Shown here: positions 34,580-43,374 of the stretch, piece after piece
How positions within the stretch are numbered: position 1 is the first letter of the stretch
Layout: every line of letters begins with the position of its first letter
Assembly: GCF_003269035.1 (NCBI RefSeq)
Contig: NZ_QLTK01000010.1
Span: 124,001 to 188,000, forward strand
Direction: 5' to 3'
From: Paraburkholderia bryophila
GTDB taxonomy: Bacteria; Pseudomonadota; Gammaproteobacteria; Burkholderiales; Burkholderiaceae
Length of the DNA: 64,000 bases
The notes under the pieces: generated by a model
What the model was told of the DNA's origin: nothing
Seen by the model: the letters and a program-made list of their open reading frames with translations, nothing else
Databases searched by the model: none
Translations under genes and position numbers: made by a program

Positions 34580-35359
34580 ATGAACCACGCCACCGCCACC
34601 ATCCCTTGCGTTTCGCTGCGCCGTTACGGCGCGGTCGAAGCGTCGGACGTGCATGACTTTCATCAGGTCGTGCTCGGCCTCGACGGCGCGATGGTGATGG
34701 CGGTCAACGGCGTCGCGCAACAGATCGACGCCGGTTCCGCGTGGCTCATTCCGGCGGGCGCGCGGCACGACTACGCGGGCATCGGCGAGAACCGGCAGTT
34801 GGTGCTGGATCTGCCGGCGACGTCGCTGGCCGTGCCGGAGCGCCTGTTCGACCGCGCGCGGGCCGTAACGGTCGATGCGTCATTGACGCAGCTCGTGCAT
34901 CGGATCGCGGCGCACGCTACCGGCGGCGCTCAGAGCGACGATCTGGACGCCCGTCGTTTTCATTGGAATGCAGCGGCCCGCCTGGGCGCTGCTTTAGTGG
35001 CCGATTCGGGCACCACGGCAGGTGTGCTTGCACCTGGCGCCGGTCTCGACTTCGCGCGCATCGACCGTTGGTTGCGCGCGCATTTGTCGGAACCGTTGCG
35101 CATTGCCGACCTCGCCGCGCACTGCGGCCTCGGCATGCGCCGCTTTCATCAGGTGTTTATCGAGGCGTTCGGTGAGACGCCGCATCGCTATTTGCAGCGC
35201 TTGAGGCTCGATACATCGCTTACGTTGCTCGCGGACCCGCGCCGTTCATTGACCGATATCGCGTTGGATATCGGCTTCGGCGATCAAAGCGCTTTCACGC
35301 ACGCCTTCACGCGGCGTTTCGGGCTGGCGCCCGGCCAATGGCGTGCGCTGCGCCACTGA
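34580..35359 (+). CDS. AraC-family transcriptional regulator
   Basis: About 259 residues from the ATG of MNHATATIPC. An N-terminal cupin-like sensory domain (about 10-90; FHQVVLGLDGAMVM and AWLIPAGARHDYAG) is followed by the C-terminal double helix-turn-helix: LRIADLAAHCGLGMRRFHQVF and SLTDIALDIGFGDQSAFTHAFTRRFGLAPGQWR. It follows the FKBP gene by about 50 nt on the same strand, and the target is not apparent nearby. Confidence 0.88.
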   Translation: MNHATATIPCVSLRRYGAVEASDVHDFHQVVLGLDGAMVMAVNGVAQQIDAGSAWLIPAGARHDYAGIGENRQLVLDLPATSLAVPERLFDRARAVTVDASLTQLVHRIAAHATGGAQSDDLDARRFHWNAAARLGAALVADSGTTAGVLAPGAGLDFARIDRWLRAHLSEPLRIADLAAHCGLGMRRFHQVFIEAFGETPHRYLQRLRLDTSLTLLADPRRSLTDIALDIGFGDQSAFTHAFTRRFGLAPGQWRALRH

Positions 35360-35427
35360 ACGTAGCGTTGTCGCGCGAGCCGCGTTGAGTTCGCGGCCCG
35401 CATGACCTGCTTTAACTCCCGCTTCGC

Positions 35428-36618
35428 TTAACCCGCCAGACCACGTTCCAGATCGCCGCGAATATCCACGGCGTTTTCCAGACCCACCGCCAGCCGGATC
35501 AAGCCTTCGCTAATACCCGCTGCCGCGCGCGCTTCCGGCGTCACGCGACCATGCGTGGTGGTCGCCGGATGCGTGATCGTGGTCCGCGTATCGCCGAGAT
35601 TGCCAGTGATCGAGCAAATCTTCGTGCTATCGATCACACGCCACGCGTTCGCGCGCATCTGCTCCGGCGTGTCGCCCTTCAGTTCGAACGACAGAATCGC
35701 GCCGCCCGCCTTCTGCTGACGCATGGCCAATGCATGCTGGGGATGCGACTCCAGCCCCGGATAGAACACGCGATTCACGGCCGGATGCGTCTCCAGCCAG
35801 CGCGCGATTTCCAGCGCATTCGCCGACTGCTTTTCGACGCGCAGCGACAGTGTTTCCATGCCCTTGAGCAGCACCCACGCGTTGAATGCCGACAGCGTCG
35901 GCCCGGCGCTACGCACGAACGGGAACACCTTTTCCATGATGAACTGCTTCGAGCCGACCAGCGCGCCGCCCAACACGCGACCTTGGCCGTCGAGGAACTT
36001 GGTGGCCGAATGCATCACCACGTCCGCGCCGAGCTTCAGCGGCTGCTGCAGCGCCGGGCTGCAGAAGCAGTTGTCCACCACGAACAGCGCGTTCGCGGCC
36101 TTGGCGATCTTGCTGATCGCTTCGATATCGGACACTTCCGTCAGCGGATTCGACGGCGTTTCGAGGAAGAACATCTTCGTCTCGGGGCGCACGGCGTTTT
36201 TCCACGCGTCCAGATCGGTCGGATCGACGAAGGTGGTCGTAATGCCGAACTTCGTGAAAATCTGCGAAAACATGCCGAGCGTCGAGCCGAACAGCGCCTG
36301 CGAGCTCACCAGATGGTCGCCGGCCTGCAGCGCGCACATCACCACCGACATGATCGCGGCCATGCCCGACGCCGTCGCCATGCACGCTTCCCCGCCTTCG
36401 AGCGCGGCCAGGCGGTCCTGGAACATCGTGACCGTGGGGTTGGTAAAGCGCGAATAGGTGTAGTTGTCTTCGGAGTTCTTGAATTTCTCGGCGGCGTCCG
36501 CGGCGCTCGCGAACACAAAGCTCGAGGTCAGGAAAATCGCTTCCGAATGTTCGTTGAAGTCGCTACGCGCCGTGCCCGAGCGGACTGCCAGCGTGTCGAA
36601 GTTCAGGGAGTCGTCCAT
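35428..36618 (-). CDS. metZ: MetZ: O-succinylhomoserine sulfhydrylase
   Basis: A 396-residue PLP enzyme of the Cys/Met metabolism family from the ATG of MDDSLNFDTLAVRSG; the frame stays open upstream only through the leader. The PLP lysine is in VMHSATKFLDGQGRVLGG. Other signatures are YTYSRFTNPTV, SGMAAI, FLETPSNP, VVDNCF and GNLGDTRTTITHP. It makes homocysteine from O-succinylhomoserine and sulfide; the subfamily call over cystathionine synthases rests on overall similarity to MetZ. It is downstream of purF and preceded by a SAM-II-type riboswitch and terminator, so SAM should repress it. Confidence 0.92.
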   Translation of the reverse strand: MDDSLNFDTLAVRSGTARSDFNEHSEAIFLTSSFVFASAADAAEKFKNSEDNYTYSRFTNPTVTMFQDRLAALEGGEACMATASGMAAIMSVVMCALQAGDHLVSSQALFGSTLGMFSQIFTKFGITTTFVDPTDLDAWKNAVRPETKMFFLETPSNPLTEVSDIEAISKIAKAANALFVVDNCFCSPALQQPLKLGADVVMHSATKFLDGQGRVLGGALVGSKQFIMEKVFPFVRSAGPTLSAFNAWVLLKGMETLSLRVEKQSANALEIARWLETHPAVNRVFYPGLESHPQHALAMRQQKAGGAILSFELKGDTPEQMRANAWRVIDSTKICSITGNLGDTRTTITHPATTTHGRVTPEARAAAGISEGLIRLAVGLENAVDIRGDLERGLAG

Positions 36619-36700
36619 GTTGGTTCTGGTTTCCAATGTTCCATGGCTGCGTTCGGCGCGCCTCGTGTGAAAAGAGAGCGCAACGCCAGACGACAGCAAC

Positions 36701-36736
36701 AAAAAAGCCCGCTTTTGCGTCGGCATAAGCGGGCTT
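36701..36736 (-). terminator. Intrinsic terminator in the metZ leader (riboswitch expression platform)
   Basis: On the minus strand AAGCCCGCTT (36736-36727) and AAGCGGGCTT (36714-36705) form a 10-bp stem with a 12-nt loop, followed directly by a U-run. It lies between the aptamer and the metZ start, so it can end transcription early when SAM is bound. Confidence 0.88.
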
Positions 36737-36785
36737 CATGTGCGGGGAAAGCTGGAGCGGAGGCGGATGAATGCGGCGTTTCCCA

Positions 36786-36845
36786 CCTTTCGCTTTAGCT
36801 GTTTCGGGTTACCCCGCGTCCGCAAGCTGAGATCAAATCGACGCA
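36786..36845 (-). promoter_or_regulatory. SAM-II (SAM-alpha) riboswitch upstream of metZ
   Basis: Minus-strand transcript 36844 to 36786 carries the SAM-II elements in order. There is a P1 arm GCGTC (36844-36840), then GATTTGA, then GCTTGCGGACGC whose GACGC (36820-36816) closes P1, then a spacer and CAGCTAAAGCG, the conserved GCTAAA strand that forms the H-type pseudoknot. SAM-II aptamers bind S-adenosylmethionine and shut down methionine genes. The match is by eye to the remembered consensus; the downstream terminator and metZ support it. Confidence 0.82.
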
Positions 36846-36926
36846 AGCCATGATCCTAACACGCTCGCGGCGCGGCGTGCACCGCGCCACGCCACGCCAT
36901 GAGCATCATGGTTCAGGCCAGCTTAC

Positions 36927-38477
36927 TCAGCCCACCGACAACTGCAGATGCAATTGCGAACGCGCCGGCGCGCCGCCGTCGATCGCTTCGCTCGCGGCGT
37001 CGCGATCCGATTGAGAGGACGGCGCCAGACGCGCGGTTTCGATGCGGTCCAGGTACTCGGTGGTGATGTCGCCGGTCACGTAGTTGCCGTCGAAGCACGA
37101 CGCCTCGAAGCCCTTCAGCGCCGGGTTGATGTCGCGCACGGCCTGCTTCAGCGCTTCGACGTCCTGATACACGAGATGGTCCGCGCCGATCATGCGCGCG
37201 ACTTCGTCGTCCGTGCGACCGTGAGCGACGAGCTCACCGCGCGTCGGCATGTCGATACCGTAGACGTTCGGGAATTTCACCGGCGGCGCCGCCGAAGCGA
37301 AGATCACCTTGTTCGCGCCGGCGTCGCGCGCCATCTGCACGATTTCGTGCGACGTCGTGCCGCGCACGATCGAATCGTCGACGATCAGCACGTTCTTGCC
37401 CTTGAACTCGATGCCCATGGCGTTCAGCTTCTGGCGCACCGACTTCTTGCGCACCGCCTGGCCCGGCATGATGAACGTGCGGCCGACGTAACGGTTCTTG
37501 AAGAAGCCTTCGCGATACTCCACGCCCAGCTTCTTCGCGACCTGCATCGCGGCCGGACGGGACGAATCGGGAATCGGCATCACCACGTCGATCGGCACGT
37601 CGGGCAGTTCGCGCTTGATCTTCTCGGCAAGGTAATCGCCCATGCGCAGACGCACGTTGTAGACCGGTACGCCGTCGAGCACCGAGTCCGGACGCGCGAG
37701 GTACACGAGTTCGAAAATACACGGGTTCAGGCTCGGATTCGTCGCGCATTGCTGCGAATGCAGATTGCCTTCGATGTCGATGAAAATCGCCTCGCCCGGT
37801 GCGATATCGCGCACGAATTCGAAGCCGATACCTTCAATCGCCACTGATTCCGACGCCAGGATCCACTCGACACCTTCCGGCGTTTCCTGCTTGCCGAGGC
37901 ACAGCGGGCGAATGCCGAACGGGTCGCGGAAACCCAGCAGACCGTAACCGGCGATCAGCGACACGATCGCGTACGAACCCCGCACCCGGCGATGCACGCC
38001 CGACACCGCCTTGAACAGCGCGGCCGGATCGAGTTGCAGGCCCGAACTGGACAGCTGCAATTCGTGCGCGAGCACGTTGAGCATGACCTCGGTGTCGGAA
38101 TTCGTATTGATGTGGCGGCGATCGATGCGGAACATCTCATCTTTCAGCTGCTGCCAGTTGGTCAGGTTGCCGTTATGCGCGAGGATGATGCCGAACGGCG
38201 CGTTCACGTAGAACGGCTGGGCTTCTTCTTCGCTCGACGCCGAACCGGCCGTCGGATAACGCACCTGACCAATACCGGTCGTGCCGGGCAGGCTGCGCAT
38301 GTTGCGCGTGCGGAACACGTCGCGCACCATGCCGTTGGCCTTGTGCATGTGGAAATTGCTGCCGTTCGCGGTTGCGATGCCGGCGGCGTCCTGACCGCGA
38401 TGCTGCAGGAGCAGCAGGCTGTCATAGATCAGCTGATTGACCGGGGAGTGGGAAACTACGCCTACGATGCCGCACAT
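36927..38477 (-). CDS. purF: PurF: amidophosphoribosyltransferase
   Basis: A 516-residue enzyme of the first committed step in purine synthesis (PRPP + Gln to 5-phosphoribosylamine). It starts MCGIVGVVSH, so Cys2 is the N-terminal nucleophile of the glutaminase domain without a propeptide. GQVRYPTAG, LAHNGNLTNW and the C-terminal PRPP loop VLIVDDSIVRGTTS are intact. It follows cvpA with a 132-nt gap that shows no clear regulatory element. The order cvpA-purF-metZ is conserved in many proteobacteria. Confidence 0.96.
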   Translation of the reverse strand: MCGIVGVVSHSPVNQLIYDSLLLLQHRGQDAAGIATANGSNFHMHKANGMVRDVFRTRNMRSLPGTTGIGQVRYPTAGSASSEEEAQPFYVNAPFGIILAHNGNLTNWQQLKDEMFRIDRRHINTNSDTEVMLNVLAHELQLSSSGLQLDPAALFKAVSGVHRRVRGSYAIVSLIAGYGLLGFRDPFGIRPLCLGKQETPEGVEWILASESVAIEGIGFEFVRDIAPGEAIFIDIEGNLHSQQCATNPSLNPCIFELVYLARPDSVLDGVPVYNVRLRMGDYLAEKIKRELPDVPIDVVMPIPDSSRPAAMQVAKKLGVEYREGFFKNRYVGRTFIMPGQAVRKKSVRQKLNAMGIEFKGKNVLIVDDSIVRGTTSHEIVQMARDAGANKVIFASAAPPVKFPNVYGIDMPTRGELVAHGRTDDEVARMIGADHLVYQDVEALKQAVRDINPALKGFEASCFDGNYVTGDITTEYLDRIETARLAPSSQSDRDAASEAIDGGAPARSQLHLQLSVG

Positions 38478-38609
38478 GGCATGTCCTTCAAAGGTACGAA
38501 ATTCGTCGTGGCGGCCGGTGCCTGCGTACGCGCCCTGACCTGCTGGTACGTAGCGGCAACCGGTTTGCGCCGGAGTCCTGCCGCATCCCTTGAAACACTC
38601 GCCTGATCG

Positions 38610-39104
38610 TCACACGCGGACGTAAGCAGCAAGCGTCTCGGGAAGCAGCGGTTTCATTACGTGCACGCCCTCGACCGCATAGGGCCGCAGCAAGGCGTTG
38701 CGCCAGAATTCCTGTTGGGGCAGTTCGGTCAAGCCAGCGAGGGCGACCAGAATCAGCACCAGAATGACCCCGCGCACGAGGCCGAACATCAAACCGAGCG
38801 AGCGGTCCACGCCGCTCAAGCCGGTTGCCTGCACGATGCGGCTCAGGAGGGCATTCAGCACGCTCGCCACCAGCACCACACCGATCACCACCAGCGCAAA
38901 GGCCAGCAGCCACTGGGTCAACGCGCCGCCCGGCCACGTGGACGGGATAAACGGCACGACAAACCCGACAAACCGGCACGCAATGAAAAACGCCGCGATC
39001 CAGCCGATCAACCCGAATATCTCGGACAAAAACCCGCGCCATGTGCCGCGCAAGGCCGACAAACCGATCACCGCCATTACAGCGTAGTCGAAGGCGGTGA
39101 ACAT
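38610..39104 (-). CDS. cvpA: CvpA: colicin V production-like inner-membrane protein
   Basis: A 164-residue membrane protein with four hydrophobic segments (about 4-20, 25-48, 62-85, 100-122). It has the CvpA signatures FDYAVMAVIGLSALRGTWRGFLSE and TGLSGVDRSLGLMFGLVRG. The molecular role is not well defined; in other bacteria it affects colicin V export and envelope stress tolerance. It lies between the SPOR protein gene (7 nt) and purF. Confidence 0.9.
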   Translation of the reverse strand: MFTAFDYAVMAVIGLSALRGTWRGFLSEIFGLIGWIAAFFIACRFVGFVVPFIPSTWPGGALTQWLLAFALVVIGVVLVASVLNALLSRIVQATGLSGVDRSLGLMFGLVRGVILVLILVALAGLTELPQQEFWRNALLRPYAVEGVHVMKPLLPETLAAYVRV

Positions 39105-39111
39105 CGCTCGC

Positions 39112-40026
39112 TTACTGTGCGGTGCCGCTGTTCGCGCCCGACGTCAAGCCGGCCTCGCGAACTTTCGCAATCGCGGCGCTGGCCGCGGCACGATCCGCAA
39201 ACGGACCGGCCCGCAACAGCGTGAGCGTGGAGCCGTCAGCCTGCTTCCGATGTTCGGTATATGCGGGCACGCCCGCCGCTTTCAACTTGGCCGCCCAGTT
39301 TCGTGCGTTGGCGTCGTTGGCGAATGCGCCCAGTTGCACCGCGAAACGGCTGCCCGGCGGCGATGCCGGCGTGCCGGAATTCGCGTCCGCGCTGGCGGCG
39401 GTGGTGTTCGTGTCGTCGGCGGCGCTTAGGGCCGGTGTGGCTGCGGCGTTATGCGTGACCGGCGGTTTGACGGGTTTTGCAGACGCTGCCGGCGTGGCCG
39501 GTGCGGTGTTCGCCGCAACGGCCGATGCCGCCGGTTTCGCCGCCGGCCTCGCTGCGGGCGCCGCGGCGCTTGTGGTCGTGCTTTGTGCTTGCGTGCTGCC
39601 GGACTGGCCTTGCTTCGCGGCCGTTGTCGGCGCAAGACTCGAAGCGGCGAGTGCCGCGTCAGGCGTGGGGTTGTCAGGTGCTACGCCGGCCTGCGTGTCT
39701 TCGTCAGCCTTGGCGAGCTTCGGCGCGGGACGGTTGGGGATGTCGATCGCGATGTCGTCGGTGACTGGCTTGGGATGCGAGTCCAGCACCATGGGCAGGA
39801 TGACAACCGCGGCGACGACCAGTGCGATGGCGCCGACCAGGCGGCGCCGCGCACGCTGCTTTTCCGGCAGCGTAGGGTCGAGCAGCATGGCGTCGGCGTC
39901 GACGGGGCGCTCCGTGCGGCGGGTTCGCCGCTCCACGCGCTCGCCACGGGCGGCCCGGGTGGAACTGGTATTTGCGCCGCGCCGGGTGGGCGCGTCGTCT
40001 TTCTTGCCGAACGAGAAAATTCCCAT
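39112..40026 (-). CDS. SPOR-domain cell-division protein (DedD-like)
   Basis: A 304-residue bitopic protein. A basic cytoplasmic tail (about 1-60) is followed by one membrane helix (RRRLVGAIALVVAAVVILPMVLD, about 61-83), a long Ala/Pro/Thr/Lys-rich periplasmic linker, and a C-terminal SPOR domain (about 225-300; FAVQLGAFANDANARNWAAKL and LRAGPFADRAAA). SPOR domains bind denuded peptidoglycan at the septum. The position between folC and cvpA is that of dedD in E. coli, which supports the DedD name. Confidence 0.88.
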   Translation of the reverse strand: MGIFSFGKKDDAPTRRGANTSSTRAARGERVERRTRRTERPVDADAMLLDPTLPEKQRARRRLVGAIALVVAAVVILPMVLDSHPKPVTDDIAIDIPNRPAPKLAKADEDTQAGVAPDNPTPDAALAASSLAPTTAAKQGQSGSTQAQSTTTSAAAPAARPAAKPAASAVAANTAPATPAASAKPVKPPVTHNAAATPALSAADDTNTTAASADANSGTPASPPGSRFAVQLGAFANDANARNWAAKLKAAGVPAYTEHRKQADGSTLTLLRAGPFADRAAASAAIAKVREAGLTSGANSGTAQ

Positions 40027-40055
40027 GAATCGCTTGGTTCGAGCCTGGCGCCCGT

Positions 40056-41366
40056 TCAGTGTTGCTGCGATTTACGGTAGGCCATCACACCGGCTACCGT
40101 ATAGAAACTGCCGAAAACCACGATTCTATCATTCTCTGACGCCCGTTTTAGCGCGTCTTGGTACGCCTCGGCCGGTGTGGCGTAGCGCGTGACGCTGCTG
40201 TCGGCAGCTTCGTCCACGCCCTGCTCGCGCAGCGCCGCTTCGAGCTGCTCCGCCGTGGCGGCCCGCGCGAGCGGCAAATCGGTCACGCACCAATGGTCGA
40301 TTTCGCCCTTCAGATGCGCCAATACGCCGGCGATGTCCTTGTCTCGCATCGCGCCAAACACCGCGTAGGTGTACGGGAAGAACCCCATATTGCCGAGGTT
40401 CTGCGTCAGCACGGCGGCTGCGTGCGGATTGTGGCCAACGTCCAGCACGACGGCCGGCTTGCCGGGCAGCACCTGAAAACGACCGGGCAGTTCGACGTTG
40501 GCGAGGCCGAGGCGAATGTCCTGCGCCGACACCGGCAAACGGTCGCGCAGCGCTTCGAGTCCGGCCAGCGCCGCCGACGTATTGATCAACTGGTTCGCGC
40601 CGCGCAACGCCGGATAGGCCAGCGCCGAGCGCCGCATGGTCGGGCCGACATAACTCCATTGCTGGCGCTCGCTGCCCGCCTGCCCCTCATAGCGGAAATC
40701 GCGGCCGAAAAGCCACAATTCGGCGCCGATCTTCTCCGCATGATCGATCAACGACTGCGGCGGCACCGGATCGGCGCAAATCGCCGGCTTGCCCGGACGG
40801 AAAATGCCGGCCTTTTCGAAGCCGATCTTTTCGCGCGTATCGCCGAGATATTCCGTGTGATCGATGTCGATGCTGGTGATGATTGCGCAGTCGGTATCGA
40901 GAATATTGACCGCGTCGAGACGGCCGCCCAGGCCGACTTCGAAGATCACCGCGTCGAACCCGCGCGAGGCGAACAGGCTCATGATCGCCAGCGTCGTGAA
41001 TTCGAAGTAGGTCAGCGTGACCGGTTCGGCGAGACTCAGGCGCGCGGCTTCGACGGCTTCGAAGTGCGTCAGCAGTTCGGCGTCGGTCGCCATTTCGCCG
41101 TTCAGGCGCGCGCGCTCGTTGAATGCGAGCAGATGCGGCGACGTGTGACAACCCACTGTGAAGCCGGCGCGCAGCAGAATCGATTCGAGGATCGCGCAGG
41201 TCGAGCCCTTGCCGTTCGTACCGCCGACCGTGATGATCGGGCACGCAAACGACAGTTGCATCGCATCGCGTACCTGCGAGATGCGGCCCAAACCCATGTC
41301 GATGCCGACCGGATGCGCGGATTCAAGGTGCGTGAGCCACGCGTCGAGGGTGGGGAATGTCGTCAT
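40056..41366 (-). CDS. folC: FolC: dihydrofolate synthase / folylpolyglutamate synthase
   Basis: A 436-residue Mur-ligase-like enzyme from the ATG of MTTFPTLDAWL; an earlier in-frame ATG at 41444 adds an unlikely tail overlapping the hairpin region. The P-loop is TVGGTNGKGSTCA (about 45-57), with SPHLLAFNERARLNG, FEVGLGGRLDAVN and TSIDIDHTEYLG further on. It adds Glu to dihydropteroate and to folates with ATP. It is in the accD-folC-SPOR-cvpA-purF series. Confidence 0.95.
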   Translation of the reverse strand: MTTFPTLDAWLTHLESAHPVGIDMGLGRISQVRDAMQLSFACPIITVGGTNGKGSTCAILESILLRAGFTVGCHTSPHLLAFNERARLNGEMATDAELLTHFEAVEAARLSLAEPVTLTYFEFTTLAIMSLFASRGFDAVIFEVGLGGRLDAVNILDTDCAIITSIDIDHTEYLGDTREKIGFEKAGIFRPGKPAICADPVPPQSLIDHAEKIGAELWLFGRDFRYEGQAGSERQQWSYVGPTMRRSALAYPALRGANQLINTSAALAGLEALRDRLPVSAQDIRLGLANVELPGRFQVLPGKPAVVLDVGHNPHAAAVLTQNLGNMGFFPYTYAVFGAMRDKDIAGVLAHLKGEIDHWCVTDLPLARAATAEQLEAALREQGVDEAADSSVTRYATPAEAYQDALKRASENDRIVVFGSFYTVAGVMAYRKSQQH

Positions 41367-41426
41367 CGAATGAATCGCGAGTAAATCGGTTAGGCGGTGG
41401 TGCGCCGTGATTATCCTGGAAATGAC

Positions 41427-41464
41427 AACGCGCCGCTTGATCACTCACGCGGCGCGTTATTTTT
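41427..41464. terminator. Hairpin between accD and folC
   Basis: AACGCGCCGC (41427-41436) and GCGGCGCGTT (41449-41458) form a perfect 10-bp stem with a 12-nt loop. The U-rich tail (ATTTTT) is on the plus-strand side; on the minus side only TTGTCATTT follows. It may partly terminate accD transcripts or stabilise the message. Confidence 0.5.
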
Positions 41465-41539
41465 GCCTGCTTTTTTGACTGCTTTTTGACTGCCACCGCG
41501 CTCGGCGGAGCCCGGGCTGTCTACCGCTTTAGCGCCTGC

Positions 41540-42412
41540 TCAAGCGACGGCATCCGCCGGTTGGTGACTCAGCAACGCCATCAACTGGGCGATTTCCTCA
41601 CGCAGCTTGCGACGGTCGACAATCATGTCCACTGCACCCTTCGTCAGCAGGAACTCAGCGCGCTGGAAACCTTCCGGCAGCTTTTCGCGCACCGTCTGTT
41701 CGATCACGCGCGGGCCGGCAAAGCCGATCAGCGCCTTCGGCTCGGCGATCACCACGTCGCCGAGAAACGCGAAACTCGCCGACACGCCGCCCATGGTCGG
41801 ATCGGTCAGCACGGAAATAAACGGCAGCTTGGCTTCGGCCAGCCGGGTCAGCATGGCCGTGGTTTTCGCCATTTGCATCAGCGACAGCAGGCTTTCCTGC
41901 ATACGCGCGCCGCCCGAAGCGGTGAAGCAGACGAACGGCACTTTCTGTTCGAGCGCGTTCTGCGCGCCGCGCGCAAAGCGCTCGCCGACCACCGAACCCA
42001 TCGAGCCGCCCATGAACGAGAACTCGAAGCAGGCCACGACCACCGGCAGCGTGTGGATTGCGCCGCCCATCACGACCATGGCGTCGGTTTCGTCGGTATC
42101 GTCCATTGCCTCTTTCAGGCGATCGGGGTATTTACGGCTGTCCTTGAACTTCAACGCGTCGACCGGGACGATTTCCTGGCCGATTTCGTAGCGGCCTTCC
42201 GGATCGAGCAGGCCGTCGAGCCGCTCACGCGCGCCGATGCGCATGTGATGGTCGCACTTCGGGCAAACGTGCAGATTGGCCTCGACGTCGTTGCGGTACA
42301 GCACGGCTTCGCACGACGGGCACTTGATCCACAGGCCTTCCGGAATCCCCTTGCGGCTCTTCGGGTCGGTTTGTTTGATTTTCGGCGGCAGCAGTTTATC
42401 GAGCCAGCTCAT
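41540..42412 (-). CDS. accD: AccD: acetyl-CoA carboxylase carboxyltransferase, beta subunit
   Basis: A 290-residue subunit from the ATG of MSWLDKLLPPKI, with AAGGAT upstream; the 19 residues ahead of it in frame are not family-like. The N-terminal four-Cys zinc finger (CPSC...CPKC, about 30-55) is intact. The crotonase-fold carboxyltransferase core follows with FMGGSMGSVVGER, FTASGGARMQE and DPTMGGVSASFA. It works with AccA to transfer carboxyl from biotin to acetyl-CoA. It is downstream of trpA, as in many proteobacteria. Confidence 0.96.
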   Translation of the reverse strand: MSWLDKLLPPKIKQTDPKSRKGIPEGLWIKCPSCEAVLYRNDVEANLHVCPKCDHHMRIGARERLDGLLDPEGRYEIGQEIVPVDALKFKDSRKYPDRLKEAMDDTDETDAMVVMGGAIHTLPVVVACFEFSFMGGSMGSVVGERFARGAQNALEQKVPFVCFTASGGARMQESLLSLMQMAKTTAMLTRLAEAKLPFISVLTDPTMGGVSASFAFLGDVVIAEPKALIGFAGPRVIEQTVREKLPEGFQRAEFLLTKGAVDMIVDRRKLREEIAQLMALLSHQPADAVA

Positions 42413-42492
42413 ATTCCATCCTTCTGGGGTCGGCGGTTGCGCAAACGGCGGGATAAACCCGCCGCTCACATTACAGACGACAAAAATAACTG

Positions 42493-43305
42493 TTATCGGG
42501 CAGTCGCGACGCTATCTAGCGCCTCGCGCACTTCGGCGATGAAACGCGTGAGCGTTTCAGCCGCGGTCTCGGGCGGCGCCTGTTCGAGCAATTGCACGAT
42601 ACGGCTGCCGATCACGACGGCATCGGACACTTCGGCCACCGAACGCGCGGTTTGCGCGTCGCGGATGCCGAAACCAACGCCCACCGGCAGGGGTACGCGC
42701 GACTTGATGGCCGGGATTTTACCCGCGATGCTGGAAACGTCCAGATTCGCGGAGCCGGTCACCCCTTTCAACGACACATAATAGACGTAGCCGCTGGCAA
42801 TCTTGCCGACTTCCGCGATGCGCTCGTCCGTGGACGTGGGCGCTAGCAAGAAGATCGGATCGATCGCGGCGGATCGCATCTTTTCAGCGAAGTTAGCACA
42901 CTCTTCCGGCGGGTAATCGACCACCAGCACGCCGTCCACGCCGGCTTCCTGAGCGGCTTTCGCGAACGCCTCGACACCCATGCGCTCGATCGGATTGGCG
43001 TAGCCCATCAGCACAACGGGCGTCTTGTCGTCGGCTTCGCGGAAACGCTTGACGTCCGCGATCACGTGACGCAGCGACACGCCGTGCGCCAATGCGCGCT
43101 CGGACGATTGCTGGATCACGGGACCGTCGGCCATCGGGTCGGAAAACGGCACGCCCAGTTCGATTACGTCCGCGCCGCCGGCAGCGAGCGCATGCATGAA
43201 TTCGACCGTACGGGCCGGGTCCGGGTCGCCGGCCGTCATGAATGGAATCAGGCCTTTCTTACCTTGGGCGGACAACGCGGCAAATGTATTCTTGATACGG
43301 GACAT
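42493..43305 (-). CDS. trpA: TrpA: tryptophan synthase, alpha subunit
   Basis: A 270-residue TIM-barrel subunit. The catalytic Glu and Asp are in VIELGVPFSDPMADGPVIQ. GVLVVDYPPEE, VSLKGVTGSANLD and VGFGIRDAQTA are also conserved. It cleaves indole-3-glycerol phosphate and passes indole to TrpB. Here it is separated from trpB by a DNA methyltransferase gene rather than overlapping trpB directly. Confidence 0.96.
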   Translation of the reverse strand: MSRIKNTFAALSAQGKKGLIPFMTAGDPDPARTVEFMHALAAGGADVIELGVPFSDPMADGPVIQQSSERALAHGVSLRHVIADVKRFREADDKTPVVLMGYANPIERMGVEAFAKAAQEAGVDGVLVVDYPPEECANFAEKMRSAAIDPIFLLAPTSTDERIAEVGKIASGYVYYVSLKGVTGSANLDVSSIAGKIPAIKSRVPLPVGVGFGIRDAQTARSVAEVSDAVVIGSRIVQLLEQAPPETAAETLTRFIAEVREALDSVATAR

Positions 43306-43374
43306 GGAAATTTCTCGAATTTAAGCCACTGCGCGCGGCTTACGCGGCGCGTGCTGGATAACGCTCACTGCGGC

